Shown here: in pieces, positions 47,467 through 56,574 of the stretch
How the letters are laid out: every line of letters begins with the position of its first letter
Position numbering within the stretch: the stretch's first letter is position 1
DNA from: Hoeflea prorocentri
Lineage (GTDB): Bacteria > Pseudomonadota > Alphaproteobacteria > Rhizobiales > Rhizobiaceae
NCBI RefSeq assembly: GCF_027944115.1
Contig: NZ_JAPJZI010000001.1
Coordinates: forward strand, 1,488,001 to 1,552,000
DNA length: 64,000 nt
Direction of reading: 5' to 3'
Made by a program: the position numbers and the translations under genes
The notes under the pieces: generated by a model
Database searches by the model: none
Told to the model about the DNA's origin: nothing
The model's input: only the letters and a program-made list of their open reading frames with translations

Positions 47467-47637
47467 GCCCTGACCTCTTCAACCGTTCGACCCACAGGTA
47501 GCGCGCAACGCAATCAGCTGCAAGGCGCGCACTGACACCCCGGCCGCATGGACTTTCGACGATGGCAGGCTTTTCACACCGGTCCCCCACACCGGTTTTC
47601 CTAACGCAATACATCAAATTGAAACCATTGTGTTTTC

Positions 47638-47652
47638 TATGCATTGTGCATA
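47638..47652. promoter_or_regulatory. Operator-like palindrome upstream of the GNAT gene
   Basis: tatgcattgtgcata is a perfect 6+3+6 inverted repeat, 90 bases before the GNAT start. Its core hexamers recur upstream of the XRE regulator at 49702-49716, and both sites share TATGCACAAT on one strand. Confidence 0.5.
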
Positions 47653-47742
47653 ATCAAGCTTAACTTCAAGCTTTAACGCGGCGGAAATTGTCTGTGTGTA
47701 GGCCTCTGACTATACTTTTGGCGTACACATACGGAAGAGATT

Positions 47743-48474
47743 ATGCACGAATTTCTGGAACCGATGAACCGCGTCGCGGCGCACTATCGAGCAAAGATCG
47801 AGAGCAAGGACCTCGAACTACGGCATTCGACGGACTTTCACTTGCTTGACGAGGAAACCGAGGCGATGGGCTTTGAGGTCACACCGCACTTTTCACCGCG
47901 TTTCAATGCGTTTTTTCGTGACGAGGCCTTTTGGGTTGGCATCTATGACCGGGCAAAATGCGTTGCAACAGCTGCCTGTAAACGGCAACCGCTCGGTTCG
48001 GAAACATTGGCAAGCTATGCCAAACGCTCGTGGATTCGTTATTACACGCCTGATTCGGAAAACCCGGTCGTGTTCCACAATCAGCAAAAACCGTTCCTGG
48101 AAAGGACCGGAGGCAATCTTTGCTATTGTGGTGAATACCGCGTTCTGCCGAAATACCAGAAGCAGGGGATTGGCCAGTTGCTTGCAGCCTATGTCAAGCC
48201 GGCGGCCTGGATAAGGTGGCCCGATACCGATCTGTTTTACATCTATATGGAAAACAAGGATGTGCGCAGCGGCCTGATGGCGGCGATCGAGCTGACTACG
48301 CAGATAAAGAATGCTTTGCAATGGGTGCAGCATCCGAGCCAAGCAAAACATGACTACTGGCTTGGCGCGATGAGCCGGGGCGAGTTTTCAGGCTGGTTGA
48401 AGGACGAAGTGCGTAGTCAAGCTGTTCAAGCTCCGAGTATGTCGCCAGAAATGGAAAACCTTTTGGTGTCTTGA
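47743..48474 (+). CDS. GNAT-family acetyltransferase
   Basis: Protein of 243 residues with a GNAT domain. The acetyl-CoA-binding motif A is YRVLPKYQKQGIGQLLAAY (about 134-152), preceded by the expected beta strand. The substrate is unknown. The last 179 bases overlap the convergent PAS-like gene, an unusually long overlap; the family C-terminus may end earlier, near GWLKDEV. The TATGCA palindrome upstream links it to the nearby XRE regulator. Confidence 0.75.
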   Translation: MHEFLEPMNRVAAHYRAKIESKDLELRHSTDFHLLDEETEAMGFEVTPHFSPRFNAFFRDEAFWVGIYDRAKCVATAACKRQPLGSETLASYAKRSWIRYYTPDSENPVVFHNQQKPFLERTGGNLCYCGEYRVLPKYQKQGIGQLLAAYVKPAAWIRWPDTDLFYIYMENKDVRSGLMAAIELTTQIKNALQWVQHPSQAKHDYWLGAMSRGEFSGWLKDEVRSQAVQAPSMSPEMENLLVS

Positions 48475-48874
48475 CCATCAGCACAAGCCGTTTGTAGGCA
48501 AGCTGAACCTGCTTGCCGTTGCGGCTTGTCTCGTAGGTTACATGCTCAAGAACCGGCTCCCCATCGCATGCCTTCAGGTAGGCCGCGGCAACGGCATCGT
48601 TGCCGCCTGCCGCCTGAAGATCCGTGCGCCAGCCCGTTCCCATAACCCGACCTGCCAACGAGCGGGCGCCGACATGGGTTATATCCGGAATTGCGGACTG
48701 GTGCGGCATACCGAATAAGACGAGTTCGTCGGCCATGTGAAGCAGGTTTGCGTGAAGCCGCTCATCTGCCTGGCCGCCGGCCAGTTCCCACGCCCTGAAC
48801 AGCAATTGCTGGGTCGCGGAAACGTCCGGCGTGTCGAACACGCTGTCATCCAGAATTTTAGTGTGAACGGCCAT
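48296..48874 (-). CDS. PAS-like domain protein of unknown function
   Basis: Protein of 192 residues. The middle (LQAAGGNDAVAAAYLKACDGEPVLEHVTYET, in parts) resembles the PAS-like family found next to HTH regulators in alphaproteobacteria; a strand FPFLATYSELEQLDYAL follows. The C-terminal tail (after about residue 150) has low complexity and overlaps the convergent GNAT gene, so the natural stop may be lost. ATG 48874 has a gaag-gccgg site; an in-frame TTG lies upstream. It overlaps the preceding 94-residue gene by 17 bases. Confidence 0.6.
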   Translation of the reverse strand: MAVHTKILDDSVFDTPDVSATQQLLFRAWELAGGQADERLHANLLHMADELVLFGMPHQSAIPDITHVGARSLAGRVMGTGWRTDLQAAGGNDAVAAAYLKACDGEPVLEHVTYETSRNGKQVQLAYKRLVLMVKTPKGFPFLATYSELEQLDYALRPSTSLKTRPGSSRQASSHVLLGSDAAPIAKHSLSA

Positions 48875-49142
48875 ACCCGGCTTCTTCGGCAGCGACAAAT
48901 TGTGCGATCACCCTGCCGAACAACGCTGCGAATCTGTCCCACTCTTCAGTGGTGAAATGATCGACATCGGTGTGGTTGGCGACGGTGACAGCGATGATAT
49001 CCCGGGACAGATGGCAGCCATAGTGCTCGCACATGGCGTGAAGGTATTCCCGGTCATTGGCGTAGCGGTCGGGCGCATCGATAATCGACTGAACGGATGG
49101 AAGGTCAATGCCGACCATGTTCAGGTTTATCGTTTTCATCAT
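48858..49142 (-). CDS. Small protein in XRE operon, unknown
   Basis: Protein of 94 residues without signal peptide or membrane segment; not recognised. It is acidic and His-rich at its middle (CEHYGCHL, ANHTDVDHFTTEEWDRF). It follows the XRE gene after about 60 bases and overlaps the PAS-like gene, forming a three-gene operon. Two adjacent ATG codons (49142, 49139) share a gggg-aag ribosome site. Confidence 0.6.
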   Translation of the reverse strand: MMKTINLNMVGIDLPSVQSIIDAPDRYANDREYLHAMCEHYGCHLSRDIIAVTVANHTDVDHFTTEEWDRFAALFGRVIAQFVAAEEAGYGRSH

Positions 49143-49203
49143 TGATTGTTCTTCCCCTGATTCTTGCAATGATTGCATTCACGCCTGGATTGTATCGTGT
49201 TTT

Positions 49204-49644
49204 CTAGCCTTTGTCCTTAACAAGATTCTTGGACTTCAAGGCGCGCAGCCGATGGTATTGCTGCTGTATCAGTTTGTGCCGTTTTTCAAGGGATACCTGC
49301 CGGCCGTAATCCTCAATGATCATGTCTGCAGCCTGCGTGGCCTGGTCGAACAGATCGAGGTCGAGTTCCATATCCGGGTTCTTTGACGAAACAAGAGTGG
49401 TGTTGGTTTGGGGCAGCACATCATCATCATCGGGGCCGCCACCTCTGCCGGAAAGCAGCCAGTCTGTGGTGACCTTGAACCGTTTGGCATATTGCGTAAG
49501 GGCCGGACGGCTGACACCGCGCGAGCCGTTTTCATGCGAGGCGTATGTGGAGTAGCTGACACCAAGAGCCTCCGCCGCTATTGTCGCGGTCCTGTAACCG
49601 GCTGCTTCCCTTGCTGCTTTCAGTCTGGAGCTAAGATGTGCCAT
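49204..49644 (-). CDS. XRE-family HTH transcriptional regulator
   Basis: Regulator of 146 residues. The Cro/CI-type helix-turn-helix spans about 6-60 (LKAAREAAGYRTATIAAEAL, YSTYASHENGSRGVSRPALTQYAK in parts). The C-terminal part is helical with no known ligand domain. It heads an operon with two unknown proteins. An inverted-repeat operator lies about 60 bases upstream and a sequence TATAAT 24-30 bases upstream of the ATG looks like a -10 element, so autoregulation is likely. No strong ribosome site precedes the ATG. Confidence 0.85.
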   Translation of the reverse strand: MAHLSSRLKAAREAAGYRTATIAAEALGVSYSTYASHENGSRGVSRPALTQYAKRFKVTTDWLLSGRGGGPDDDDVLPQTNTTLVSSKNPDMELDLDLFDQATQAADMIIEDYGRQVSLEKRHKLIQQQYHRLRALKSKNLVKDKG

Positions 49645-49701
49645 GGCGGAATTATGAAGCTCTCGATTATACAGTTGGCGTTCGCATGAGATTACACATT
49701 A

Positions 49702-49716
49702 TGCATATCCTATGCA
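49702..49716. promoter_or_regulatory. Operator-like palindrome upstream of the XRE gene
   Basis: tgcatatcctatgca is a perfect 6+3+6 inverted repeat, about 60 bases upstream of the XRE start. It uses the same hexamers as the palindrome near the GNAT gene at 47638-47652, with the outward and inward halves exchanged. Confidence 0.55.
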
Positions 49717-49881
49717 CAATAATCGGCGATGTAAATTATAATAACCAGTCGTTTTCGACAAATATCCATAGATTCTTATGGTGCCTATGCCGGTGCAGTG
49801 ATCTCAACGGCATGATCCGAATAGCACGTGCAAAGCCAAAGGGCTTGCATTCTGCAACGGGATATTTACCAGTAAGCGCGT

Positions 49882-49968
49882 GCCCCCTTGGCGAAATTGG
49901 TATACGCAACAGACTTAAAATCTGTCACCCGAATGGGTTTGCCGGTTCAAGTCCGGCAGGGGGCACCA
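49882..49968 (+). tRNA. tRNA-Leu (anticodon TAA)
   Basis: The acceptor stem gccccct pairs with agggggc, then discriminator A and encoded CCA follow. The anticodon stem-loop acaga-cttaaaa-tctgt places TAA at the anticodon. A long variable arm (cacccgaatgggt) and the T-loop ggttcaagtcc give the typical type II tRNA-Leu fold, 87 bases. Confidence 0.96.
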
Positions 49969-50036
49969 GCTTGTATTCTCGTTTGTGTTCTTGTTGGCTG
50001 TATTCGCGACATCCGCAGCCGGGTTCGGTGCTGACA

Positions 50037-50720
50037 TCATAAGGCCGCCACGGGCTCTATGAGGTCCGGCTGCTTGTTCTTCACGCTCCCGACTTCTTGA
50101 CTGACTGCATAAAACTCAAGATCCGAACCCCGGTTTTTCTGAAGTAGTGCCAGCGCGTCCTCTTTTCCCGTTTCCTTATCCATCCATGTTTTCAGTACGT
50201 CCGGTTTCAGGATTGCGGGCACGCGACTGTGAATGTGCTTGATATTGTCTGTTGCGGGCAGGGTGATAATGGCAAATGTTGTCGTGTCGAGTTTCTCGTT
50301 GCGTGACATGATGCCGGCGAACGTGAAAGGCTCAAACAGCGGCATTTCGCCTGGCAGATGAATAAGCCAGGGCTGCTTGTCTCCCTTCGATCCTGTCCAT
50401 TCGTAATAACCGGTGGCCGCAATCAGGCAGCGATTGTGTTCGAAGCCTGCCTTGAAGAACCCGGAACCCTCGGCAAGCTTTTCAACGGTCGCGTTTATGG
50501 ACCTGAATTTCGCTTCTTTTGCCCATAGGGGAATGAAACCCCATTCCACCGGCTCGATGCCGATCTGACCGTCATGGCTTGTAATGATGTCGAGCGTGGA
50601 CGTAGGCGCAGTGTTGTAGTTCGGCTCCGGTCCGTTGAGCTTTTCTATTTCCGGCGGAAGTATTGACATATATTTCCGATATTCGGCCCAAGTCCCGGTT
50701 GTGATAAATCGACCGCACAT
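50037..50720 (-). CDS. SOS response-associated peptidase (SRAP, YedK/HMCES-like)
   Basis: SRAP protein of 227 residues, which forms a covalent cross-link to abasic sites in single-stranded DNA through Cys2. Catalytic residues are Cys2 in MCGRF, Asn76 in RSINATVE, Glu107 in GYYEWTG and His164 in HIHSRVPAI. No obvious LexA box was seen in the short upstream region. It is divergent from a small unknown gene. Confidence 0.93.
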   Translation of the reverse strand: MCGRFITTGTWAEYRKYMSILPPEIEKLNGPEPNYNTAPTSTLDIITSHDGQIGIEPVEWGFIPLWAKEAKFRSINATVEKLAEGSGFFKAGFEHNRCLIAATGYYEWTGSKGDKQPWLIHLPGEMPLFEPFTFAGIMSRNEKLDTTTFAIITLPATDNIKHIHSRVPAILKPDVLKTWMDKETGKEDALALLQKNRGSDLEFYAVSQEVGSVKNKQPDLIEPVAAL

Positions 50721-50818
50721 CCGCTGATCCCTTCACGTGTAAACAATCGTATACTAAATCGCGGTGAGGGCACGGCGGCAAGTACTGATTCTCTGTCGGG
50801 GAGAAAGACAGGTGTTAG

Positions 50819-51028
50819 ATGTCCAAAGGCCGAAGGTCCGCATTCTGCAAGGAAGAAGTGCTTGATAAACTGCGCGTTGGCCGCGATGGCGCAATGATGG
50901 TTTGTGCCGGCGCACAGCCATTCAAGGATCGCTACAACAAGGCAAATGCCATACTCAGGTCTATAGATGACCTTACTGAAGACCTTACCGGTGACCGTGA
51001 GTATTTCTGGGTAAAACCTCACGGGTAG
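50819..51028 (+). CDS. Small conserved-looking protein, unknown
   Basis: Protein of 69 residues, basic, no signal peptide or TM segment. The pattern (SAFCKEEVLDKLRVGRDGAMM, ending DREYFWVKPHG) looks like a conserved small rhizobial protein but cannot be named. A ggagaaag site lies upstream of the ATG. It is the only frame that fits between the SRAP gene and ilvA. Confidence 0.62.
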   Translation: MSKGRRSAFCKEEVLDKLRVGRDGAMMVCAGAQPFKDRYNKANAILRSIDDLTEDLTGDREYFWVKPHG

Positions 51029-51247
51029 ACGTCTGTGAGACGCTGACATTGGCCCATGTTGCAGGCTTCGGCATATTCAGCCGGAGCGAAGTGAGAACAG
51101 CAACGGTGTTGTTCTTGGCTTTGTTTTTGTAACTTGGATGTAAGACCCATTTGCCCGGGGGGACGACAAGATTGGACAGAGATTTGTTATGATAGGGGGC
51201 ATAGACAAACGGTTTGGGATTCGGGTTGATTTGAGGTCCTGAAAGCC

Positions 51248-52498
51248 ATGATGAAAAATGCTGTTGATCATTCCGCGGAGGTGCTGCGTTCACTGTTTCC
51301 GCCCACGCCGCTTCAGCACAATGTACATCTGAGCGACACGTACGGTGCGCGCATATTCCTCAAACGGGAGGATCTTTCGCCCGTGCGTTCTTACAAGATC
51401 CGCGGTGCGTTCAACTTTTTCCGCAAGGCTCTGACCGGCGAACAGCAGACGGAGCGCTTTGTTTGCGCGTCCGCTGGCAATCATGCCCAGGGTTTCGCCT
51501 TTGTCTGCCGTCATTTCAAGAAGCCGGGTGTTGTCTTCATGCCGGTTACGACGCCGCCACAGAAGATCGGTAAAACCGAATCCTTCGGGGCAGGCTTTAT
51601 CGAGGTGCGGCTTGTCGGCGATATTTTCGACGACTGCTACGCCGCCGCGATGGCTTATGCAGACGAAACGAACGCGTTGATGGTGCCGCCTTTCGACCAT
51701 GACGACATCATCGAGGGCCAGGCGACGGTGGCTGCCGAGATCGTCAGCCAACTGCCGGAGCGCGCCGACGTCGATCTCGTGGTCATACCGGCAGGCGGAG
51801 GCGGACTGGCGGCTGGTATGACCAGTTATCTGGCAGGGCGCGTGGATCGCGATGCATTCCTTTTTTGCGAGCCGGAGGGGGCGCCGAGCCTCAAGCGAAG
51901 CCTGGAAGAGGGCAAACGCGTCAAACTCGAACGGGTCGACAACTTTGTCGACGGGGCGGCTGTTGCCCAGATCGGCGAACGTAACTTTGACGCGCTGAAG
52001 GGGTTTCGGGCCGATCAGGTCATGCTGGTGCCGGAAAATGCGGTCTGTGTCACGATTTCTGAACTGCTCAATATAGAGGGCATGGTGCTGGAGCCGGCCG
52101 GGGCATTGGCGATCAGTGCACTTGATCGGCTGGATAAGGTGCGTCTGGCGGGCAAGACCATTGTGGTCGTTGTCTCCGGCGGCAATTTCGACTTCGAGCG
52201 CCTGCCTGACGTGAAGGAGCGGGCGATGCGCTATTCCGGGGTCAAGAAATACTACATTCTGCGTATGGCGCAGAGGCCGGGCGCACTACGCGATTTTCTC
52301 AATATGCTGGGCCCTGAGGACGATATTGCGCGGTTTGAGTATCTGAAGAAATCGGCGCGCAATTTCGGATCCGTGCTGATCGGCATAGAGACCAAGCGGC
52401 CGGAAAATTTTACCGCTCTGACCCGTGCCTTCGAGGCGGCGGGTTTGCGCTATGAAGACATTACCGATAATGAAGTTCTTTCCAGCCTGATTATCTAA
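51248..52498 (+). CDS. ilvA: Threonine ammonia-lyase
   Basis: PLP-dependent threonine deaminase of 416 residues, first step of isoleucine synthesis (threonine to 2-oxobutyrate). The PLP-binding Lys50 is in VRSYKIRGAF. The Gly-rich phosphate loop is IPAGGGGLAAGM. The C-terminal ACT-like regulatory domain is of the short single-copy type (about 325-416, KKYYILRMAQRPGALRDFL). Biosynthetic or catabolic roles cannot be fully separated by sequence. It begins with ATG-ATG; a weak gaaagcc site precedes it. Confidence 0.92.
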   Translation: MMKNAVDHSAEVLRSLFPPTPLQHNVHLSDTYGARIFLKREDLSPVRSYKIRGAFNFFRKALTGEQQTERFVCASAGNHAQGFAFVCRHFKKPGVVFMPVTTPPQKIGKTESFGAGFIEVRLVGDIFDDCYAAAMAYADETNALMVPPFDHDDIIEGQATVAAEIVSQLPERADVDLVVIPAGGGGLAAGMTSYLAGRVDRDAFLFCEPEGAPSLKRSLEEGKRVKLERVDNFVDGAAVAQIGERNFDALKGFRADQVMLVPENAVCVTISELLNIEGMVLEPAGALAISALDRLDKVRLAGKTIVVVVSGGNFDFERLPDVKERAMRYSGVKKYYILRMAQRPGALRDFLNMLGPEDDIARFEYLKKSARNFGSVLIGIETKRPENFTALTRAFEAAGLRYEDITDNEVLSSLII

Positions 52499-52530
52499 TG
52501 GCGGCATTCCATATTTCGGAGGGGAACTGC

Positions 52531-52581
52531 ATGCTCAGCAACCGGACTGCGGCGCAAACAGCGCTGCCCGCCAGCATATGA
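52531..52581 (+). CDS. Sixteen-codon leader ORF coupled to the MFS gene
   Basis: ATG at 52531 has an excellent cggaggggaac ribosome site, and 16 codons follow (MLSNRTAAQTALPASI, stop TGA). The TGA overlaps the first ATG of the MFS gene (ATGA). The MFS gene has no ribosome site of its own, so translation of this leader is probably needed for it. Alternatively it is the true MFS N-terminus, separated by a one-base shift. Confidence 0.5.
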   Translation: MLSNRTAAQTALPASI

Positions 52582-53768
52582 TGGCCGGCATTGCCGCGCT
52601 TGCCGCGGCCTATATCTTTTCGCAGTTCTACCGGTCTTTCCTTGCGGTGCTGACACCGGTGCTGATCGAGGAGCTGGGAGCCGGCAAGGCGGATCTCTCG
52701 GTTGCTTCGGGTATATGGTTTCTGACATTCGCTCTCATGCAGTTCGTTGTCGGCATATCGCTGGACCGGTTTGGTCCGAGGCGTACGGCGGCCTTCCTTT
52801 TTGCGGCGGGAACCGGGGGTGGCGCCCTGCTTTTTGCGATTGCCACCACGCCGCTCGAAATCATCATCGCCATGGCGATGATCGGCATCGGCTGTTCGCC
52901 GGTCCTGATGGCTGCATTCTTTATTTTCGCCCATCACTTCCCGGCGGCCCGATTTGCCATTGCCTCGTCATGGTTCGTCGCCCTCGGAACAGCCGGCAAT
53001 GTCATCGGCGCAAAACCGCTGGCCATTGCTGTGGAGAGTTTCGGCTGGCGTGAAACCATGCTTGGTCTTGGTTTGGTGTCATTGCTGACCGCCCTTGCAA
53101 TCTACCGGTTTGTAAAGGACCCCGAGATCGAAAGGACAGACGCCCCGGACAGTGGCCTGTCTGGATATTGGGCGCTGCTGAAAATGCCGGCATTGTGGCT
53201 GATTATTCCGCTGATTGCGGTCAATTATGCGCCGGCGGCTGGTGTGCGCGGATTATGGGCCGGGCCGTATCTGGCGGATGTTTTCGGTGCATCAACGCAG
53301 TTGATTGGAACGGTCACGCTGTTCATGGCCATCTCCATGATAATCGGCAGCGTGATCTACGGGCCACTCGATACGCTGTTCAAGACCCGTAAATGGGTTG
53401 CATTTGTCGGCAATTGTGGCGGCGCAATCGCGCTCTTTGCCCTGGCGCTCTATCCGATTCAGCCAATCTGGCAGGTGACGGTGCTGCTTTTCGCGGTCGG
53501 TTTGTGCGGTGCCAGCTACGGGGTGCTGATGGCTCACGCGCGCGCTTATTTCCCCAAACACCTGACAGGGCGTGGCGTTACGCTGATGAACTTTTTCACG
53601 ATCGGCGGCGTCGGATTCTTTCAATTCATCACCGGGCAGATGGCCGAGGCGAGCTACAATCCGGCTATGCCGGAAGAAACTTATTCGCTGCTGTTTGGAA
53701 CTTATGCGGTTTTGTTGACGGTGACCGTGATCATCTATCTGTTTTCCACCGACCGCAAACCGGACTAA
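52578..53768 (+). CDS. MFS transporter
   Basis: Major facilitator of 396 residues with about twelve transmembrane segments. The N-terminal half starts IAALAAAYIFSQFYRSFLAV and carries the loop SLDRFGPRRTAAF matching the MFS motif A (G-x-x-x-D-R-x-G-x-R). The substrate is unknown; the FSQFYRSF start is shared with a group of alphaproteobacterial MFS carriers. It begins 79 bases after ilvA in the same direction, with the start overlapping the coupled leader ORF. Confidence 0.87.
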   Translation: MMAGIAALAAAYIFSQFYRSFLAVLTPVLIEELGAGKADLSVASGIWFLTFALMQFVVGISLDRFGPRRTAAFLFAAGTGGGALLFAIATTPLEIIIAMAMIGIGCSPVLMAAFFIFAHHFPAARFAIASSWFVALGTAGNVIGAKPLAIAVESFGWRETMLGLGLVSLLTALAIYRFVKDPEIERTDAPDSGLSGYWALLKMPALWLIIPLIAVNYAPAAGVRGLWAGPYLADVFGASTQLIGTVTLFMAISMIIGSVIYGPLDTLFKTRKWVAFVGNCGGAIALFALALYPIQPIWQVTVLLFAVGLCGASYGVLMAHARAYFPKHLTGRGVTLMNFFTIGGVGFFQFITGQMAEASYNPAMPEETYSLLFGTYAVLLTVTVIIYLFSTDRKPD

Positions 53769-54760
53769 CGGCTTTCGGGAAGCTGCCCGATCCATTCGGC
53801 GATGGCGTCGGCCACGCGTTGGGTGTTCGATGGTGACAGTGCGTCTCCGGCGACAACGTGATTGTCCTTGTCGTCGCTCTCCTCGATCAGAACGGTCCGG
53901 ACATCCGCGCCCCATGTGGCGGCTATGATCTCAGTTTCTTCCGCGCGCACAATCCGGTCGTCAGGCGAGTAGATAAAGAGTGCGGGAATATCCGCTTGCC
54001 CGAGATCGGCCTCGCGCGTGATCCTGACGATTTTGGCCATCGGCAGCAGTGCCTGCGACGGGTATTCGTAGGTCCAGTTGTGACGGTGATAGTCGTTGAC
54101 CGTTTCAAAAGAGCGCCTTTCGCCCATCACCAGCCCCAGAACCTGCTTTGCCCAGGGAATAGTCAGCAAAAAGGAGCCGGCGGCGTTGACGCCGAAATTG
54201 GGCGAGATGTTTACAATGCCCGCGACATCATCCGTCAGGCCGGGCTGGGTGGCGGCCCATGAAATCAGGGTTCCGCCGGTAGACGTACCGACGAGTACGA
54301 CCTTTTCTCCCAGTTCACGGCCGACCGCGATCGCCTCGGCCACGTCATTGACCCAGGCTTCGACCGTTGCCTCGCCCATGGCGTCACTGCTGCGGCCGTG
54401 GCCGGCGAGGCGGGTATAATAAAGATTGGCGCCGAGATCGCGTGCGACAATGTCCATAACAGGGCGGATTTCGCCGGAGGATGCGGAAAACCCGTGTATG
54501 TAGACCAGCGAGACCGGTGTGCGTGCCCTTGAGTTTGGATAGGCCCAGACAATCTGTTTGCCGAGCCCTTCGCGTATGTCCGAATAACGAGCCTCGACAC
54601 GATCGAGATAGGCTTCAACGTCGTCTCCGATTGCTGCGGGATCGAACCGGATTTGTGTTGAGACGGCGGTGCGCGGACCAATATAGAAGATGATGGCTGC
54701 CGCACAGATGAGCAGCAGAATAAGGTAGACCAGTCTGCGCCGTTTGAACCGTTTTGCCAT
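53765..54760 (-). CDS. Membrane-anchored alpha/beta hydrolase
   Basis: Protein of 331 residues with a single N-terminal membrane helix (about 10-28) after a basic KRFKRRR stretch. The hydrolase core includes VYIHGFSASSGEIRPV, the nucleophile elbow VGTSTGGTL with Ser, Asp in YSPDDRIVRAEE and His in NHVVAGD. It resembles lysophospholipase-type lipases; it may face the periplasm. The ATG at 54760 has a cggag site, better than an upstream GTG. It overlaps the MFS stop by four bases. Confidence 0.82.
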   Translation of the reverse strand: MAKRFKRRRLVYLILLLICAAAIIFYIGPRTAVSTQIRFDPAAIGDDVEAYLDRVEARYSDIREGLGKQIVWAYPNSRARTPVSLVYIHGFSASSGEIRPVMDIVARDLGANLYYTRLAGHGRSSDAMGEATVEAWVNDVAEAIAVGRELGEKVVLVGTSTGGTLISWAATQPGLTDDVAGIVNISPNFGVNAAGSFLLTIPWAKQVLGLVMGERRSFETVNDYHRHNWTYEYPSQALLPMAKIVRITREADLGQADIPALFIYSPDDRIVRAEETEIIAATWGADVRTVLIEESDDKDNHVVAGDALSPSNTQRVADAIAEWIGQLPESR

Positions 54761-54803
54761 CGAATGCTCCGCCTTCACAATATGTGCAGCCTATGCCCGA
54801 AGG

Positions 54804-55274
54804 TCACCGCATATCAATGTCGATGTTCGGGCGGTCGATCACCTCGCGAAGCGCGAAGGACGAGTTGATGCGGACCACATGGGGAAGGGCCGATAGCCAT
54901 TCCTTGTGGATGCGTTCATAATCCTGCAGATCCCTGGCTGCGACGCGCAGGATGTAATCATATTCGCCTGACATGAGATAGCAGACCAGCACATTCGGGC
55001 AGCGTTTGACCGCGGCCTCGAATTCGCTGAGGGTTTTTTCGAACTGGCCCGACAGCGAGATATGGACAATCGCCGTCATCTTATGGTCCAGCGCCTTGTT
55101 TGACAGGCGCGCGTGATAACCTCGGATTACACTTGATTTCTCGAGGATATCGAGCCGTCTGGAGCAGGCTGACGGAGACAGGCCGACCCGCTCCGCCAGG
55201 TTCGCATTGGAGATTCGACCATTTTCCTGAAGCGTCTTCAGAATAGCGATATCAATCGTATCAAGGTTTTCCAT
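54804..55274 (-). CDS. Lrp/AsnC-family regulator, probable AldR type
   Basis: Lrp-family regulator of 156 residues: N-terminal HTH (about 4-60, IAILKTLQENGRISNANLAERV) and C-terminal RAM/ACT-like effector domain (about 65-150, MTAIVHISLSGQF...). It is divergent from alanine dehydrogenase; such pairs are known to use alanine or other amino acids as co-effectors and regulate ald. The 157-base intergenic region should hold both promoters. Confidence 0.88.
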   Translation of the reverse strand: MENLDTIDIAILKTLQENGRISNANLAERVGLSPSACSRRLDILEKSSVIRGYHARLSNKALDHKMTAIVHISLSGQFEKTLSEFEAAVKRCPNVLVCYLMSGEYDYILRVAARDLQDYERIHKEWLSALPHVVRINSSFALREVIDRPNIDIDMR

Positions 55275-55431
55275 TCGAATATTCTTCTGTTTATTTCCAC
55301 ATTACGCAATTTTATACGAAATCTGACGGTGATTCAATTCGACTTCGCAAGGACATTTCGCGACCTGTGTGTTGAAATGATTGCAACAATGAATTGCGCC
55401 TTCGGGCGCATCTTATTTTGGAGAAACGCCC

Positions 55432-56550
55432 ATGCGTGTCGGATGTCCGAAGGAAATCAAGAACAACGAGTACCGGGTAGGACTGACGCCCGGTTCCGTG
55501 CGTGAATATATCGCGCACGGTCACGAGGTGATTGTCGAGACCAATGCCGGCGTCGCGATCGACGCCGATGACGGTGTCTATCAGGCTGCAGGCGCAAAGA
55601 TCGTGCCGACGGCGAAGGATGTGTTCGACCAGTCGGACATGATCGTAAAGGTGAAAGAGCCGCAGCCGAGCGAATGGGCGATGCTGCGCGAAGGGCAGAT
55701 CCTTTATACCTATCTGCACCTGGCGCCTGATCCCGAGCAGACCAAGGGGCTGGTTGAGTCGGGCTGCACGGCGGTCGCCTATGAAACAGTGACGGATGAC
55801 CGGGGCGGTCTGCCACTGCTAGCTCCGATGTCAGAGGTTGCCGGGCGGCTTTCCATTCAGGCCGGTGCCACCGCCTTGCAAAAGGCAAATGGCGGTCGCG
55901 GCGTCCTGCTTGGCGGCGTTCCCGGCGTTCTTCCCGGCAAGGTGACGATTATCGGCGGCGGTGTCGTCGGCATCAACGCGGCGAAAATGGCCGTCGGGCT
56001 TGGCGCGGACGTGACGATCCTCGACCGTTCGATTCCGCGGCTTCGCCAATTGGACGATATCTTCAACGGTCGCATTCACACCCGCTATTCGACGATTGAA
56101 GCACTGGAAAACGAGGTATTCTCAGCCGATGTTGTTGTTGGCGCGGTCCTTATTCCGGGTGCGGCAGCCCCCAAACTCGTTACACGCGAGATGCTTTCGG
56201 GCATGAAGAAGGGCGCCGTGATCGTTGACGTGGCGATCGATCAGGGCGGCTGCTTTGAGACGTCGCATGCAACCACACATTCCGAACCGACCTACGAGGT
56301 CGACGGCATTATCCACTACTGCGTTGCGAATATGCCCGGCGCCGTGCCGGTGACGTCGGCCCATGCGCTTAACAACGCAACGCTGCACTACGGTCTGCAA
56401 TTGGCTGACAAGGGTCTGAAGGCAATCGCTGAAGACCGGCACCTGCGCGCCGGCCTGAATGTACATCGTGGCCGTATCACCAACGCACCTGTTGCAGATG
56501 CGCTCGGTTATGAACTTGCTGAGCCAGACGCGGTTCTCCAGGTCGCCTGA
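55432..56550 (+). CDS. ald: Alanine dehydrogenase
   Basis: NAD-dependent L-alanine dehydrogenase of 372 residues, full length, for alanine breakdown to pyruvate and ammonia or the reverse. It has the family start [20 protein letters not shown], the substrate Lys in the [10 protein letters not shown] block, the His in [11 protein letters not shown] and the nucleotide loop [17 protein letters not shown] divergent Lrp-type regulator and a terminator after the stop mark it as a single-gene unit. Confidence 0.96.
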   Translation: MRVGCPKEIKNNEYRVGLTPGSVREYIAHGHEVIVETNAGVAIDADDGVYQAAGAKIVPTAKDVFDQSDMIVKVKEPQPSEWAMLREGQILYTYLHLAPDPEQTKGLVESGCTAVAYETVTDDRGGLPLLAPMSEVAGRLSIQAGATALQKANGGRGVLLGGVPGVLPGKVTIIGGGVVGINAAKMAVGLGADVTILDRSIPRLRQLDDIFNGRIHTRYSTIEALENEVFSADVVVGAVLIPGAAAPKLVTREMLSGMKKGAVIVDVAIDQGGCFETSHATTHSEPTYEVDGIIHYCVANMPGAVPVTSAHALNNATLHYGLQLADKGLKAIAEDRHLRAGLNVHRGRITNAPVADALGYELAEPDAVLQVA

Positions 56551-56574
56551 CCAACCAGTCCAGGCAGTTTGAAA

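Noticed and set aside
49882-49968. tRNA-Leu as an island attachment site
   Set aside because: No integrase and no repeated tRNA 3' end is visible nearby. The accessory region lies more than 10 kb away.
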